The position numbers and the translations under genes are program-made. 64,000 nt of DNA from Candidatus Saccharimonadota bacterium (GTDB lineage: Bacteria > Patescibacteriota > Saccharimonadia > Saccharimonadales > Saccharimonadaceae): NCBI GenBank assembly GCA_017619315.1, contig JAFZSN010000004.1:1-64000 (forward strand), read 5' to 3'. Positions 53,301 through 61,551 of this stretch are shown piece by piece (the first letter of the stretch is position 1; every line of letters starts with the position of its first letter). The notes under the pieces were generated by a model that made no database searches, was not told the DNA's origin, and worked only from the letters and a program-made list of their open reading frames with translations.

Positions 53301-53397
53301 CAGATTTATTCCCCCCTACAAAACCAGGAGTAATATCAGACTTCCGCGAATCTTCCATCTCACGATACGGATCGTTTTTCTTTAATCCATCAGCCAT
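50302..53397 (-). CDS. Large membrane/surface protein of unknown family
   Basis: The protein has 1031 aa. N-terminus: acidic, then Gly-rich (EGGLYRGGGGVLGAKERE), then a striking Lys-Gly repeat (VGKGKGKGKGKG, about residues 80-92). TM1 follows (about 103-122, GLLFGLIFMVFGVGGAMSL). The middle has Val/Ile/Ala-rich segments (about 575-660) that could be two or three helices. The C-terminal ~350 residues are Asp/Asn/Ser/Thr-rich with several Cys (DTCPYLASIGAVGDAFCNPY, SFADVRNRSFAA end). Function is unknown; a surface or secretion-related role is a guess. Two overlapping TATAAT boxes lie immediately before the ATG. Confidence 0.6.
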   Translation of the reverse strand: MADGLKKNDPYREMEDSRKSDITPGFVGGNKSDAAKNELNNLEADAADQDGEGGLYRGGGGVLGAKEREESGGGLYRASVGKGKGKGKGKGRFTISGKGKGLLFGLIFMVFGVGGAMSLTQSFQPFSLVANLVQEHNSMQTSASLRSASFFKMQMNPAGRNVPDGVNVKNPVKGRIFSSDTFTVTKDQAKKLSVQGIEYDDDYKYADGAKSARVFKYFDDEGKLILIAADSKVASEIGDGAVDFKSYYANNDGFSSKYDSGSMTWRGAIANWFGSLTKKFLQSNNLTRNMFENYRKKVEEADVENRGKVAQDILAGRTDEVEGGSVKRVDINKTEDGDDVDFSSSEAEEKIDGFNRKNMVDPSEAKAKITSVADKVTPKISETADKAVGNASQVVNVACTVMNVVGAISLLVSASEALQIINLTTGYFETVDKTKSGDGSDAPINELSNALNEKVENKNEVLEKTGVAWNDNDQMSNFVNVNTTSDTADGIKTLTTKEVTTKKSAMQSSAVGALFGNGKVDTNDASVQSFNMSSGLNRILGGLGTSMTMFKTCALSKLAVSLAGGVKDAIEVAACIASAIGAPFTFGASLAGCGPLIYNTIKGIATAVAIGIVVSAVVGVIAPMAGKALTRDLVSNIGGEDLGNALVSGSLMYQGGNHRANGGSLSNREKYIAYAAEQEKVIAQNARYERLTLSPFDMTSNNTFMGVLLTKLMSFVSSSTLMDVITASSSAVTSSVVAMTPTASAYDINETLPTEEEYEDTCPYLASIGAVGDAFCNPYVVTDTTTIEADPLAIVNVLDNNFDGETSDGNVVIDNDSDLAKYITFCDQRESAFGIADQNIVNAVTAGSTGSSVADSAIGAIPVIGDAIDVVGNSTAVANVGYVGGESCVAGNTIDQENAAFSASPGWDTAKYYQRFIEDQALAESMGLIEQSAVSAFLDEYYEENPLDNSYEGMLARKSGLDKDTVVALLDIIDYGNYIAEYDPTERYTFGEPAVEDDGTLLFDNENTLASDVVLLNVISFADVRNRSFAA

Positions 53398-53425
53398 ATA
53401 TTATATATTATACAACACTTATGCT

Positions 53426-53665
53426 TTAAATAAATATAATCGAAATAATCGAAAGAATCGCAAGTACGATTAGCACAATCCAAACCCAGCCAAATTTGCC
53501 GGTTTTCTTAAGATTCTTCATATATTCTGCATCCTCCACAAGGTCAACATCATCTTCTTTATCCTCGTCTTTCGAGGCTTCCATCGCCTTCTCGCGCAAA
53601 TCCGCACTTATCCTTCGCGACAGCTCATTTTCCCCTTCATTGTTTTTATTTACAATTACACCCAT
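53426..53665 (-). CDS. Small tail-anchored membrane protein
   Basis: The protein has 79 aa. Cytoplasmic charged part (MGVIVNKNNEGENELSRRIS, ASKDEDKEDDVDLVEDAEYM), then a single C-terminal membrane helix (WVWIVLIVLAILSIISIIFI). AGGG precedes the ATG and TGCTATAAT lies at 53698-53706. It lies just upstream of the 1031-aa gene, same strand (28-nt gap), so a joint role is possible. Confidence 0.55.
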   Translation of the reverse strand: MGVIVNKNNEGENELSRRISADLREKAMEASKDEDKEDDVDLVEDAEYMKNLKKTGKFGWVWIVLIVLAILSIISIIFI

Positions 53666-53697
53666 ATTTTTCCCTAAATAAATTAATATTATTTTTC

Positions 53698-53724
53698 ATT
53701 ATAGCATAATATTTGTGCTATAAT
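53698..53724. promoter_or_regulatory. Divergent -10 boxes for the 79-aa and aquaporin-like genes
   Basis: Minus TGCTATAAT (-10 53698-53703); plus TGCTATAAT (-10 53719-53724) followed by a leader with AAAGGAGGAA before the ATG at 53752. Confidence 0.6.
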
Positions 53725-53751
53725 GAATTTAAATACAATTAAAGGAGGAAT

Positions 53752-54693
53752 ATGGCGACCAAAAAGTCGAAAACGTCCACAAAGTCTTCTGCGAAGGCTA
53801 AGACGACTAAACCAAAAACTGCCGCGAAACCTGCAGTAAAGTCAGAAATCGAGGCTCCTAAAACCAAAAAAGTAGAAGCAACTTCTACCGCAAAAAAGTG
53901 CGAAGGCAAATCTTGTCTTTACGGTTTCTTTGCTAAAAAATATGAAGGCAACGAAAGTTTTCTTACCGTATTTAAGAACCCTAAGTTCTACGGTTCTTTG
54001 CTTGGTGAAGTAATTGGTACTATGCTTATCGCATTACTATTCTTCGCTGCATCACTAATGGGGCTTCACACAATTGCTACATATGCAATTGCGCTCATTG
54101 CGATTCTAGCCGGTATTTACGCCTTCTCGGGCGCTTGCCTTAACCCACTAGTATCAGTCGGTATGATGGCTTCCCGCCGTCTTTCAGTTGTACGTGGTAT
54201 TATGTATATCATCGCTGAAATCATCGGTGCATGGCTCGGTTGGCTCATCTTCAACGCCTTCCACTTGGCTGGAGGTGAAACTGCCTACGAAATCCCAACC
54301 ATGTCTGCAATCGCAGAAAACGGTTTCTGGGTCGTAGCTATCTTGGAGCTTCTCGGCGGAGCAATCATTGCATTCTTCTTCGCAAGAGCCCTTAAATACA
54401 AACGCAGTGTCTTTACCTTTGCAGCTATCGTAGCTGGCGGTATTGCTCTCGCTATGGTACTCGGTTATGTTGTTTCGGCAGCATTCCTAGGTCTAAACAA
54501 CAACTTTATCTTTAACCCTGCACTCGCGATGATGTTCCAAATCTTCCCGACCGCAGGCGACAGCTTCGGCGAAATCATCGGTGGTATATTGCAGGCTCTT
54601 TCAGCCTATGCAATTATCCCAATGATCGGTGGCGTAATCGGCTTCTACCTGTCAGATTTCACAGCCAAATTGTCCGGCAGCTGCGAAGAATAA
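53752..54693 (+). CDS. Aquaporin-like (MIP family) channel, divergent
   Basis: The protein has 313 aa. About 60 residues of Lys/Ala/Thr-rich cytoplasmic extension (STKSSAKAKTTKPKTAAKPA) lead into a six-helix membrane part. Helix 1 has GEVIGTMLIALLFFAASLMG. The first pore motif reads SGACLNPLVSVG (NPL instead of NPA). The second is FIFNPALAMM (NPA kept), but the Arg that normally follows (NPAR) is Leu. MIP channels pass water, glycerol or small neutral solutes; the altered filter makes the substrate uncertain. It lies alone, followed by a bidirectional terminator. Confidence 0.7.
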   Translation: MATKKSKTSTKSSAKAKTTKPKTAAKPAVKSEIEAPKTKKVEATSTAKKCEGKSCLYGFFAKKYEGNESFLTVFKNPKFYGSLLGEVIGTMLIALLFFAASLMGLHTIATYAIALIAILAGIYAFSGACLNPLVSVGMMASRRLSVVRGIMYIIAEIIGAWLGWLIFNAFHLAGGETAYEIPTMSAIAENGFWVVAILELLGGAIIAFFFARALKYKRSVFTFAAIVAGGIALAMVLGYVVSAAFLGLNNNFIFNPALAMMFQIFPTAGDSFGEIIGGILQALSAYAIIPMIGGVIGFYLSDFTAKLSGSCEE

Positions 54694-54702
54694 AAACTAG
54701 AC

Positions 54703-54733
54703 AAAAATTCCCCCTCACAAGGGGGAATTTTTT
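54703..54733. terminator. Bidirectional terminator between aquaporin-like gene and metG
   Basis: AAAATTCCCCC / GGGGGAATTTTTT stem with loop TCACAA between convergent genes. Confidence 0.9.
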
Positions 54734-56153
54734 ATTGCTTTGGGAAAAGCGGTGTTTCAGGCGGCGTAATCTCCGAGTCAAATACCTCGAAAATCCGAGC
54801 CGACGCATCCGGTAGGAATGGGGACAATTCATAATTCGCAGCAAGAAGCCCCACGATCAAGTCATTCATGCATTTCTCCAACTTCTCAGTCTCGCCATTT
54901 TTTGCTAAACTCCACGGCTTCTCATCATCAATCTTTTTATTGAGGTCCTGGATCTTACCCCACACAAGGTCAAATGCTTTCGAGAATTCATAATTCTCCA
55001 TCAAATCAGTATATTCTTTTGAAAATTCATAATCATTCGACAAACTAACATTCTTAATACCATTTTTCTTAGCAAGGGTCGCGAGTCTCTGTACCAAATT
55101 GCCCAGGTCGTTCGCAAGCTCATTGTTGTAGGCATCATCATATTTCTCCCAAGTAAAATCAGAGTCAGCAAAAGTATCGATATGGCGCAGGAAATAATAT
55201 CTAAACGCATCAAGTCCGTATTTATCCAGCACGTCCACCGGGTCAATCACGTTACCAATTGATTTAGACATCTTCTTGTTATTAATTAGCACCATTCCAT
55301 GAGACGCAATCGTGCGTGGAAGCGGCAAGCCAAGACCTAGCAACATTGCTGGCCAAATAATCGCATGAAATCTCAAGATATCTTTACCAACAAACTGGAC
55401 AGTAGCCGGCCACCAATCGGCATATTTTTCGTCATCAGGGTAGCCTAATACGGTCAAATAATTCGAGAGCGCATCAATCCACACGTACATAACTTGCGAA
55501 TCATCTCCCGGCACGCTCACACCCCAAGTGAGTTGCGAAGTTGGACGAGAAATAGACACATCCGGTGACTCTTCAAGAAGTTTCAACATCTCGAGCTTTC
55601 TAAACTCCGGCAGAATTAATAGTTCATCGGATTCTATTGCCTCCTTGATCTGATCCTTAAAATCGCTAATCCTAAAATAATAATTCTCTTCCGTTAATTT
55701 TTCATATGGCTTTTGATGATCCGGACAAACGCCTTCCGTTTCCTTGTATTCCTTATCAGTAATATATCTTTCACAACCAGGACAATACCAACCATCATAT
55801 TTTGCTTTATAAATATGGTCTTCTAATCTCTTCCAAATCTCCTGCACCCTTTTCTCGTGTGCATCGTCTGTAGTTCTAATAAAATCAGTATAAGAAACAC
55901 CAAGTTTCGCGATAAAATCTTTAAAAGAATTCGCGTTTTCATCAACAAGCTCGCGAACCGGGACACCAAGTTCTTCTGCTTTTTTGAAGATTTTGCTACC
56001 ATGTTCATCGGCACCGGCCTGGAATCTTACTTCGTCACCTTTTAATCTCGAATACCTTGCAAAAACATCAGCCAAACAATAATCAACCGCATGCCCAACA
56101 TGAGGCTTACCGTTAAGATATGGTATAGCCGTAGTAATATAAGTCTTTTTCAT
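54732..56153 (-). CDS. metG: Methionyl-tRNA synthetase
   Basis: The protein has 473 aa from ATG 56153. HIGH-type block YLNGKPHVGHAVDYCLADVF, zinc knuckle CPGCERYI...VCPDHQKPY (Cys/His kept), KKMSKSIGNVIDPVDV and the anticodon-binding helices. The C-terminal tRNA-binding domain of larger MetRS is absent. TACAAT sits 6 nt before the ATG (56160-56165), so the mRNA is predicted leaderless; an upstream TTG at 56168 falls in the promoter. Confidence 0.95.
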   Translation of the reverse strand: MKKTYITTAIPYLNGKPHVGHAVDYCLADVFARYSRLKGDEVRFQAGADEHGSKIFKKAEELGVPVRELVDENANSFKDFIAKLGVSYTDFIRTTDDAHEKRVQEIWKRLEDHIYKAKYDGWYCPGCERYITDKEYKETEGVCPDHQKPYEKLTEENYYFRISDFKDQIKEAIESDELLILPEFRKLEMLKLLEESPDVSISRPTSQLTWGVSVPGDDSQVMYVWIDALSNYLTVLGYPDDEKYADWWPATVQFVGKDILRFHAIIWPAMLLGLGLPLPRTIASHGMVLINNKKMSKSIGNVIDPVDVLDKYGLDAFRYYFLRHIDTFADSDFTWEKYDDAYNNELANDLGNLVQRLATLAKKNGIKNVSLSNDYEFSKEYTDLMENYEFSKAFDLVWGKIQDLNKKIDDEKPWSLAKNGETEKLEKCMNDLIVGLLAANYELSPFLPDASARIFEVFDSEITPPETPLFPKQ

Positions 56154-56165
56154 GAAAATATTGTA
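56154..56165 (-). promoter_or_regulatory. -10 box 6 nt before the metG ATG
   Basis: TACAAT (56160-56165), spacer ATTTTC, ATG 56153. Confidence 0.5.
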
Positions 56166-56203
56166 CAATATCTCTATAAATTAAGCAAGCAAAACAAGAG
56201 TTA

Positions 56204-57295
56204 TTACTCTTCTGAGGTAGTACAAGCAACTTTCGTGTCGGCAGTAACGCCCGCAGAAAGCTCATTTTCAAGATCCTGAGCAAAAGCGAGAGGAGTGACT
56301 TTGAGAGTACCATCATCGGCAATCAGGGCATTACTTTCGCTGGTAGAATCCTGGCGATAAGCGACATATTCAGTATAAGAAAGAACTTGTTCTACAGGAG
56401 CAGCAGATTCGTCCTCAGCCCCAATCACCTCAGACGTAAGAACAACTTCCTTAATCTTATTATCTACAATGATATACTTGTTTGTTGTATTAGTGGTAAT
56501 ACCAGTTTCCGCACTGGCCTGCGATGTAGTACATATAATAGAACTTTTAACGGCATTAGGATCAGTTGTATCCTCCGGCTCTTCAACAACTTCCGGAGCC
56601 GGGTTGTTGCTTGGGGTATTTGAATTTGCACTACTACTAGAACTACTATTATTATCGCCACCAAGTTGAAGCACTAAGACTGCAGCGAGGCCAATTATAA
56701 TTGCTACAAACACAAATATCAAAGCAATATATGTAGTCTTGCTAGTTTTCTTCTTTGGCATCGCGCCACCAGCTTGACCAGGCTCAGGCTGAGTAGCTGG
56801 ATCATTAAACGAAACACTCTGAGCTTTGCTTTGATCTTGTGCAAATGGATTATCTGCAGCATCAGCAGCTGGGGCCGTATCAGCAGCAGGACCCGAAACA
56901 GCAGAACCAATCGAACCAGGAACAGGAGCAGCAGCTTTCATTGGAGCTTTCAATTCCTCCTCAACAGGATCCGGAGCTTTAGGAGGCTCTGGCGCCATAA
57001 CTGGGTCAGTAGCGCCCATGCTAAAACTACTTGGCCCCACAACCGGATTGGCAGGAGTAATCACGGGGTTAACAGGAGCAACAGGAACAACCGGAGGGGT
57101 AACTGGAGCAGCCGGTGCAACTGGTGCCGCAGGCGCAACAGGCGCTACAGGAGCCGCCGGTGCAGCAGGCGCTACAGGAGCTGTAGGCGCAGCTGGTGCT
57201 GGTGCTGGCGCAGATGCCGGAGCAGCCGGTTCTGGCGCTGGTGTTGGTGCCGGCGTTGGTGCTGGCGTTGGTATTTGGTTGTCTGTTGGGTCCAT
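56204..57295 (-). CDS. Pro/Ala-repeat membrane protein
   Basis: The protein has 363 aa. About 100 residues are Pro/Ala/Val repeat (APTAPVAPAAPAAPVAPVAP), then an Ala/Pro/Asp linker. One membrane helix (about 190-212, TYIALIFVFVAIIIGLAAVL) is followed by an outside domain: Ser/Asn linker, then about 110 residues with two Cys (SSIICTTSQ, KVACTTSEE). The orientation (basic PKKKTSK before the helix) puts the repeat in the cytoplasm. This resembles membrane-bound, Pro-rich CPR proteins of unknown role. It is a single gene preceded by an AT-rich gap. Confidence 0.6.
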   Translation of the reverse strand: MDPTDNQIPTPAPTPAPTPAPEPAAPASAPAPAPAAPTAPVAPAAPAAPVAPVAPAAPVAPAAPVTPPVVPVAPVNPVITPANPVVGPSSFSMGATDPVMAPEPPKAPDPVEEELKAPMKAAAPVPGSIGSAVSGPAADTAPAADAADNPFAQDQSKAQSVSFNDPATQPEPGQAGGAMPKKKTSKTTYIALIFVFVAIIIGLAAVLVLQLGGDNNSSSSSSANSNTPSNNPAPEVVEEPEDTTDPNAVKSSIICTTSQASAETGITTNTTNKYIIVDNKIKEVVLTSEVIGAEDESAAPVEQVLSYTEYVAYRQDSTSESNALIADDGTLKVTPLAFAQDLENELSAGVTADTKVACTTSEE

Positions 57296-57385
57296 GTTTA
57301 GTTACCTCAAAATTAAAATTAATAACTTGCTTATGCTTATATACTACCACACTTTTTTCAAAAAATCAAAGACAGTTTAGCGAAT

Positions 57386-59266
57386 CTAACGACCGCTAAA
57401 ACCACCGCCTCCGCCGCCTCCGCCGGAGAATCCACCGCCTCCGCCGCCAGAGAACCCAGACGACGATGAACCGCCTGAACTACTCATGACAGTAGCATTC
57501 GAAATATAGTTCGAAGCATTCTGCATAGTTCTAGCAATCTCCGAAGCCGTAATGCCAGCAAGCAAATAATCCGGCTCCTCGACTTCCTGTACTTCACAGT
57601 ATTGCTTCATTTCATCCATCCAGCTCTTTTCTAGCCCAAATACTGCCGCGTAAGGCAATAACTTCTCGTACAACTTCACAATCCCCTTCGGCGACGTATC
57701 GGCACCCTTCACGCTTTGAAGCATCTCCATTCTCTCAGCCTCAGCCATCTTGATATAAAGTTTCAATCCATCCATATAGCGCGAGGCTTCAAGCCCTTTC
57801 TCGGTATGCTTAATATATCGTTCAGCAGCAGTACCAAGTGAAGCCCAAATAACAATCGTGGCCGTAACCATAACGATCACTGTCGGCAAAAACTCATCTT
57901 CATAAATCATATTCTGCCCCGCCGTAATAGACATCCCAAAGAAATCTGTCAGGAACGGGAAAATAAACATCAACATAAGGAGCGCACCCGGCACAAACAC
58001 AAACACGAGCGATAGTACATTTCCGAGCCCCCTATTCCCGCTATACCCCATAGTATAATTATTCTCAACCAGGCCGTCTTTCTTAAGATCACCTAGTATC
58101 TTACTCTGCATCGAAGACTTCAAAGTCACTAGTCTATTGCTCGCACGATGCTTCTCAATCTTAATCGTATCGCCATTTGCCGGACGAGTCCCACCGTTCA
58201 AAATACTAAGAAGATCGATGCTTTCCTCAGGAATTTTATCGAGCTTATCAACAATAATGCCCCACTTCTTCCCATCTTCATCTTTTTTCAATTGAATCTG
58301 ATGCTTTACAATCATATCAAGCAGCATCGCTACCTTCATATCCCTCTTCTCACCAATATATATCTCGGCCAACTCAGAAATACTATAATCCTTGCTAGGT
58401 TGATACTCCGGTTTGACAAAAATCCCTTTATAAAAACTCGCTTTACCCCGCGTCTTCATATACTTACGCACAGAATATAATAGTAGAAGTGCACAAAGCA
58501 CACCAAGCGCAGTAATCATCCATACGTAACCATAGTTGTCTTTCGGTGCTGGCAACACAAACGACCCTTCCTTTAGCTCCACATCAAAAGTCAAATTCTC
58601 CTTCATCGTCAAATTCTCAGCCTGGAACGTTACCCCATCATCAGTCTTCGTAATAGTACATCTCTCCTGACCATTTTCACCATACTTCCCCACATAACAC
58701 CAACTATCCCCCGTCCATACAGATTTATCCTCAAAACGAAGCTTCGCTGTCACTTTGTCGAACTTCTGCACCGAACCATTTCCATTCGTATCCCAGTATA
58801 ATTCCTGGAATATCCGATCGTTCTCAGCAAATTCCGTCACTACATTATCAAATTCATATTGAAATACATAAGTCTGCGACCCTAGCACGTACTCCTCCGT
58901 ACCGGTACACACATTAAAGTAATCGCCCTCACGCTCAATACTATAAATTGGCTCCGGATTACCATTACGAGTCAAAGTAAGATTTTCTTTCGTAAGATTA
59001 GGAAGTACTAGATTCTTGCCATTTTGGTTCGTAAACGGAATTTGCCGGCAAATGCCCTTGTTTTGATTGTAGTCCGGAAACTCAGCCGTAACGCTTTCCG
59101 TCACTTTAAGATGCGACACACCCTCGTCGTCTGCATATAAATAATAGTCACCAGTGAAATCGCTAAAATAAAAATCATTCACCGAGGCAGCATTTGCAGG
59201 CGCTACCACACCAAAAACAGCTAGAAAAATTCCAGCTAACCCAATAAAACTAATACTCTTTTTCAT
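57386..59266 (-). CDS. DUF2207-like exported membrane protein with Gly-rich tail
   Basis: The protein has 626 aa. A signal peptide (residues 1-27, VVAPANAAS cleavage) is followed by an outside beta-rich domain (VTESVTAEFPDYNQNKGICR). TM1 lies at about 248-268 (YVWMITALGVLCALLLLYSV). A cytoplasmic domain follows, then two helices (about 408-430 and 453-472), and a glycine-rich C-terminus (SGFSGGGGGGFSGGGGGGGG). This fits DUF2207/YciQ-type proteins of unknown function. TGGTATAAT sits 6 nt before the ATG, back-to-back with ldh. Confidence 0.8.
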   Translation of the reverse strand: MKKSISFIGLAGIFLAVFGVVAPANAASVNDFYFSDFTGDYYLYADDEGVSHLKVTESVTAEFPDYNQNKGICRQIPFTNQNGKNLVLPNLTKENLTLTRNGNPEPIYSIEREGDYFNVCTGTEEYVLGSQTYVFQYEFDNVVTEFAENDRIFQELYWDTNGNGSVQKFDKVTAKLRFEDKSVWTGDSWCYVGKYGENGQERCTITKTDDGVTFQAENLTMKENLTFDVELKEGSFVLPAPKDNYGYVWMITALGVLCALLLLYSVRKYMKTRGKASFYKGIFVKPEYQPSKDYSISELAEIYIGEKRDMKVAMLLDMIVKHQIQLKKDEDGKKWGIIVDKLDKIPEESIDLLSILNGGTRPANGDTIKIEKHRASNRLVTLKSSMQSKILGDLKKDGLVENNYTMGYSGNRGLGNVLSLVFVFVPGALLMLMFIFPFLTDFFGMSITAGQNMIYEDEFLPTVIVMVTATIVIWASLGTAAERYIKHTEKGLEASRYMDGLKLYIKMAEAERMEMLQSVKGADTSPKGIVKLYEKLLPYAAVFGLEKSWMDEMKQYCEVQEVEEPDYLLAGITASEIARTMQNASNYISNATVMSSSGGSSSSGFSGGGGGGFSGGGGGGGGFSGR

Positions 59267-59310
59267 ATTTTCATTATACCAAATTAAAATGCTTATGCTA
59301 TAATATTATT
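59267..59310. promoter_or_regulatory. Back-to-back leaderless promoters
   Basis: Minus TGGTATAAT (-10 59273-59278), GAAAAT, ATG 59266 (DUF2207-like). Plus TGCTATAAT (-10 59299-59304), ATTATT, ATG 59311 (ldh). Both spacers are 6 nt; 44 nt separate the two start codons. Confidence 0.65.
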
Positions 59311-60225
59311 ATGGACAATAATAAGATCATGATCGTTGGGACGGGTAATGTTGGCGCGAGCATTGCTTTTGCATTGATCAACCAGCGCAGCGCTGTTAAC
59401 GAAATAATTCTTACAGACATCATCGCCAAAGATGCCGAAGGCGAAGCTATGGACCTTCGCGACGCTTTGGCCGTATCGCCTAGCTACGTCAAAATCAAAA
59501 ACGGCACTTATAAAGACGCCAAAGATTGCGACATCGTAGTTATTACTGCCGGCGCCAATCAAAAGCCGGGCGAAACCCGCATAGATCTGTTGGCCAAAAA
59601 CGTCAACATTTTGAAAGGTATGATCGATCAAATCATGGCCAGCGGCTTTGATGGCATTCTCCTCATCGTCACCAACCCAATGGATGTCCTAACTTATTAT
59701 GCGATGAAATTTTCCGGGCTCCCAGCCGAGAAAGTCATCGGCTCCGGCACCGTCCTTGATTCCGCCAGACTACGTTCCCGCATCGCAAGCTACTTAAATA
59801 TCAATCCAAAATCCGTCCATGCTCACCAAATCGGCGAACACGGTGATACCGAATTAACCCTCTGGTCTCTCGCCGACATCGGCGGCCAAAAAATCACCGA
59901 ACTCTTAGACCGCAAAGTTCGTAACGATATCTCCGACTTCGTCAAGAACGAAGCCTACGACATTATCGAAAAGAAAGGCGCCACCTATTACGGTATCGCC
60001 GACTGCGTCACACAAATCATTAACTGTATATTGAATGACGAAATGCGCGTTCTCGCCGTCTCTTCCTATGATCAATTTAGCGACGCTTCATTCGGCTTTC
60101 CATCAGTAGTCGGCCGCCAAGGTGTCGTCCGCCGCTTAGATCTTAAACTCTCCGAACACGAAGGCGTAGAATTGCAAAAATCCATCAACGCACTAAAAAA
60201 AGCTATCAAATCAGTCAAATACTAA
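59311..60225 (+). CDS. ldh: L-lactate dehydrogenase
   Basis: The protein has 304 aa. NAD-binding GxGxxG (IVGTGNVGASIA), the catalytic Arg region GETRIDLLAKNV, NPMDVLTYYAMKFSGLPAEK and active-site GEHGDTELTLWS. These and VIGSGTVLDSARLRSRIASY mark lactate rather than malate dehydrogenase. It regenerates NAD+ by reducing pyruvate, as expected for a fermentative cell. The mRNA is predicted leaderless. Confidence 0.9.
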   Translation: MDNNKIMIVGTGNVGASIAFALINQRSAVNEIILTDIIAKDAEGEAMDLRDALAVSPSYVKIKNGTYKDAKDCDIVVITAGANQKPGETRIDLLAKNVNILKGMIDQIMASGFDGILLIVTNPMDVLTYYAMKFSGLPAEKVIGSGTVLDSARLRSRIASYLNINPKSVHAHQIGEHGDTELTLWSLADIGGQKITELLDRKVRNDISDFVKNEAYDIIEKKGATYYGIADCVTQIINCILNDEMRVLAVSSYDQFSDASFGFPSVVGRQGVVRRLDLKLSEHEGVELQKSINALKKAIKSVKY

Positions 60226-61542
60226 TTACATCAACGATTCAGCATAAAGCATTAGTTCGTCTTTTATAAACTTGTCTTTAACTAGCTTCAACTCATTTAC
60301 GAATCTAGACATCTGACGATCTAGCCTAGCTTTGCGATATTCCTCATACTTCTCCATCTCCGATTCCGACAAGCACTCCGCAAAGTTCCGGCCCTTATAG
60401 TGCAATAACAATTCCGGCAGTCTTTCGTCATCAAACTCCGGATTAAAGTCGGCTAGTTTCATACTATCCGCATTTCGCACGGCAGCCACCTTAATCCTAT
60501 CACTATCATTCAAGAACCCCTCATAAATCGCCGCTTCAGGCTCCACGGCTTTCGGAAATTCAGGCCGCGCTTCGTATTCAGTCCTCATCTGTTCTGCAAA
60601 CTCCGGATGCTTCAATAGTTCCTGCAAATTTTGCTCTACAATTTCCTTCGTTAATCCAATCTTCTTCCAACCGTCATGCTTTTCGAGTACGCCAATCGGC
60701 GCCACCGCTGGACATTTATTAAGGCAAAGTTCCTTCACAACTGGATACGTCTTCTCAACATCCGCCAAATTATGACGAAGATCATATACTAACACATTCC
60801 CATTCCGGGCCGGCGCAATCGGAAACGCCACCGTAGTTTTATTAAACTCATTCGAATACCGCCCCGAAGCATAGACGAAAGGTTTCTTCTCGTCGAGATT
60901 CACCAGCTTCTTCACATCATTTTTATTACGAATCTCATACAAAAATTTAAACAAATCCGGCTGCTTATCGCGTATCAAACCAGCTACCGCAATGGTCGCA
61001 TATACATCCGACAAAGCATCATGCGCATGCTCGTGTGACACACCGTTTAGTTTCGTGATTAATTCAAGTCGGTTTGTCGGCGCACCATCTTCACGGAAAG
61101 GCCATTCAATCCCCTCCGGGCGAAGCGCCCGAGTCAGCCTCACTACATCCAAAATATCCCAACGGCTCCGGCCATCCTTCCATTCAAACTCATACGGATC
61201 GTAAAAATTCCGCCACAAAATTGCCCGCATAAATTCATCGTCAAACCGCACCGTATTATAACCCACAGCACAAGTATCCGGCGTAAATATCTCCTCCGTG
61301 ACATACTTACAAAACTCCGCCTCACTCATGCCATCCATCAAAGTCTGCTGCGGCGTAATACCGGTCACATTAATCGCACCCGGACTCGGCAAAGCGTCGT
61401 CCGTCATCTTGACTAGAATATTCACCGGCTCCCCAACTGGGTTTAAATCAGGATCGGTTCGCTGTCCAGCGAACTGCATGATCCTATCTTCTCTAGGATT
61501 TAGTCCCGAAGTTTCCAAATCATAGAAGAAAAATGTTTTCAC
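60226..61542 (-). CDS. sbcB: Exodeoxyribonuclease I (3'-5' ssDNA exonuclease)
   Basis: The protein has 438 aa. DEDDh nuclease motifs: FFFYDLETSGLNPREDRIMQ (ExoI), GYNTVRFDDEFMRAILWRNF (ExoII) and EHAHDALSDVYATIAVAGLI (ExoIII with His/Asp). The rest matches SbcB's SH3-like and helical parts (PFVYASGRYSNEFNKTTVAF). It degrades single-stranded DNA from 3' ends in repair and recombination. It is convergent with ldh (stops adjacent) and 9 nt after the FKBP gene. Confidence 0.92.
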   Translation of the reverse strand: MKTFFFYDLETSGLNPREDRIMQFAGQRTDPDLNPVGEPVNILVKMTDDALPSPGAINVTGITPQQTLMDGMSEAEFCKYVTEEIFTPDTCAVGYNTVRFDDEFMRAILWRNFYDPYEFEWKDGRSRWDILDVVRLTRALRPEGIEWPFREDGAPTNRLELITKLNGVSHEHAHDALSDVYATIAVAGLIRDKQPDLFKFLYEIRNKNDVKKLVNLDEKKPFVYASGRYSNEFNKTTVAFPIAPARNGNVLVYDLRHNLADVEKTYPVVKELCLNKCPAVAPIGVLEKHDGWKKIGLTKEIVEQNLQELLKHPEFAEQMRTEYEARPEFPKAVEPEAAIYEGFLNDSDRIKVAAVRNADSMKLADFNPEFDDERLPELLLHYKGRNFAECLSESEMEKYEEYRKARLDRQMSRFVNELKLVKDKFIKDELMLYAESLM

Positions 61543-61551
61543 GTTTAGTCT

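Noticed and set aside
57018..57380. Plus-strand Gly/Ala collagen-like frame
   Set aside because: It is the complement of the Pro/Ala repeat of the minus-strand membrane protein; no ribosome site.
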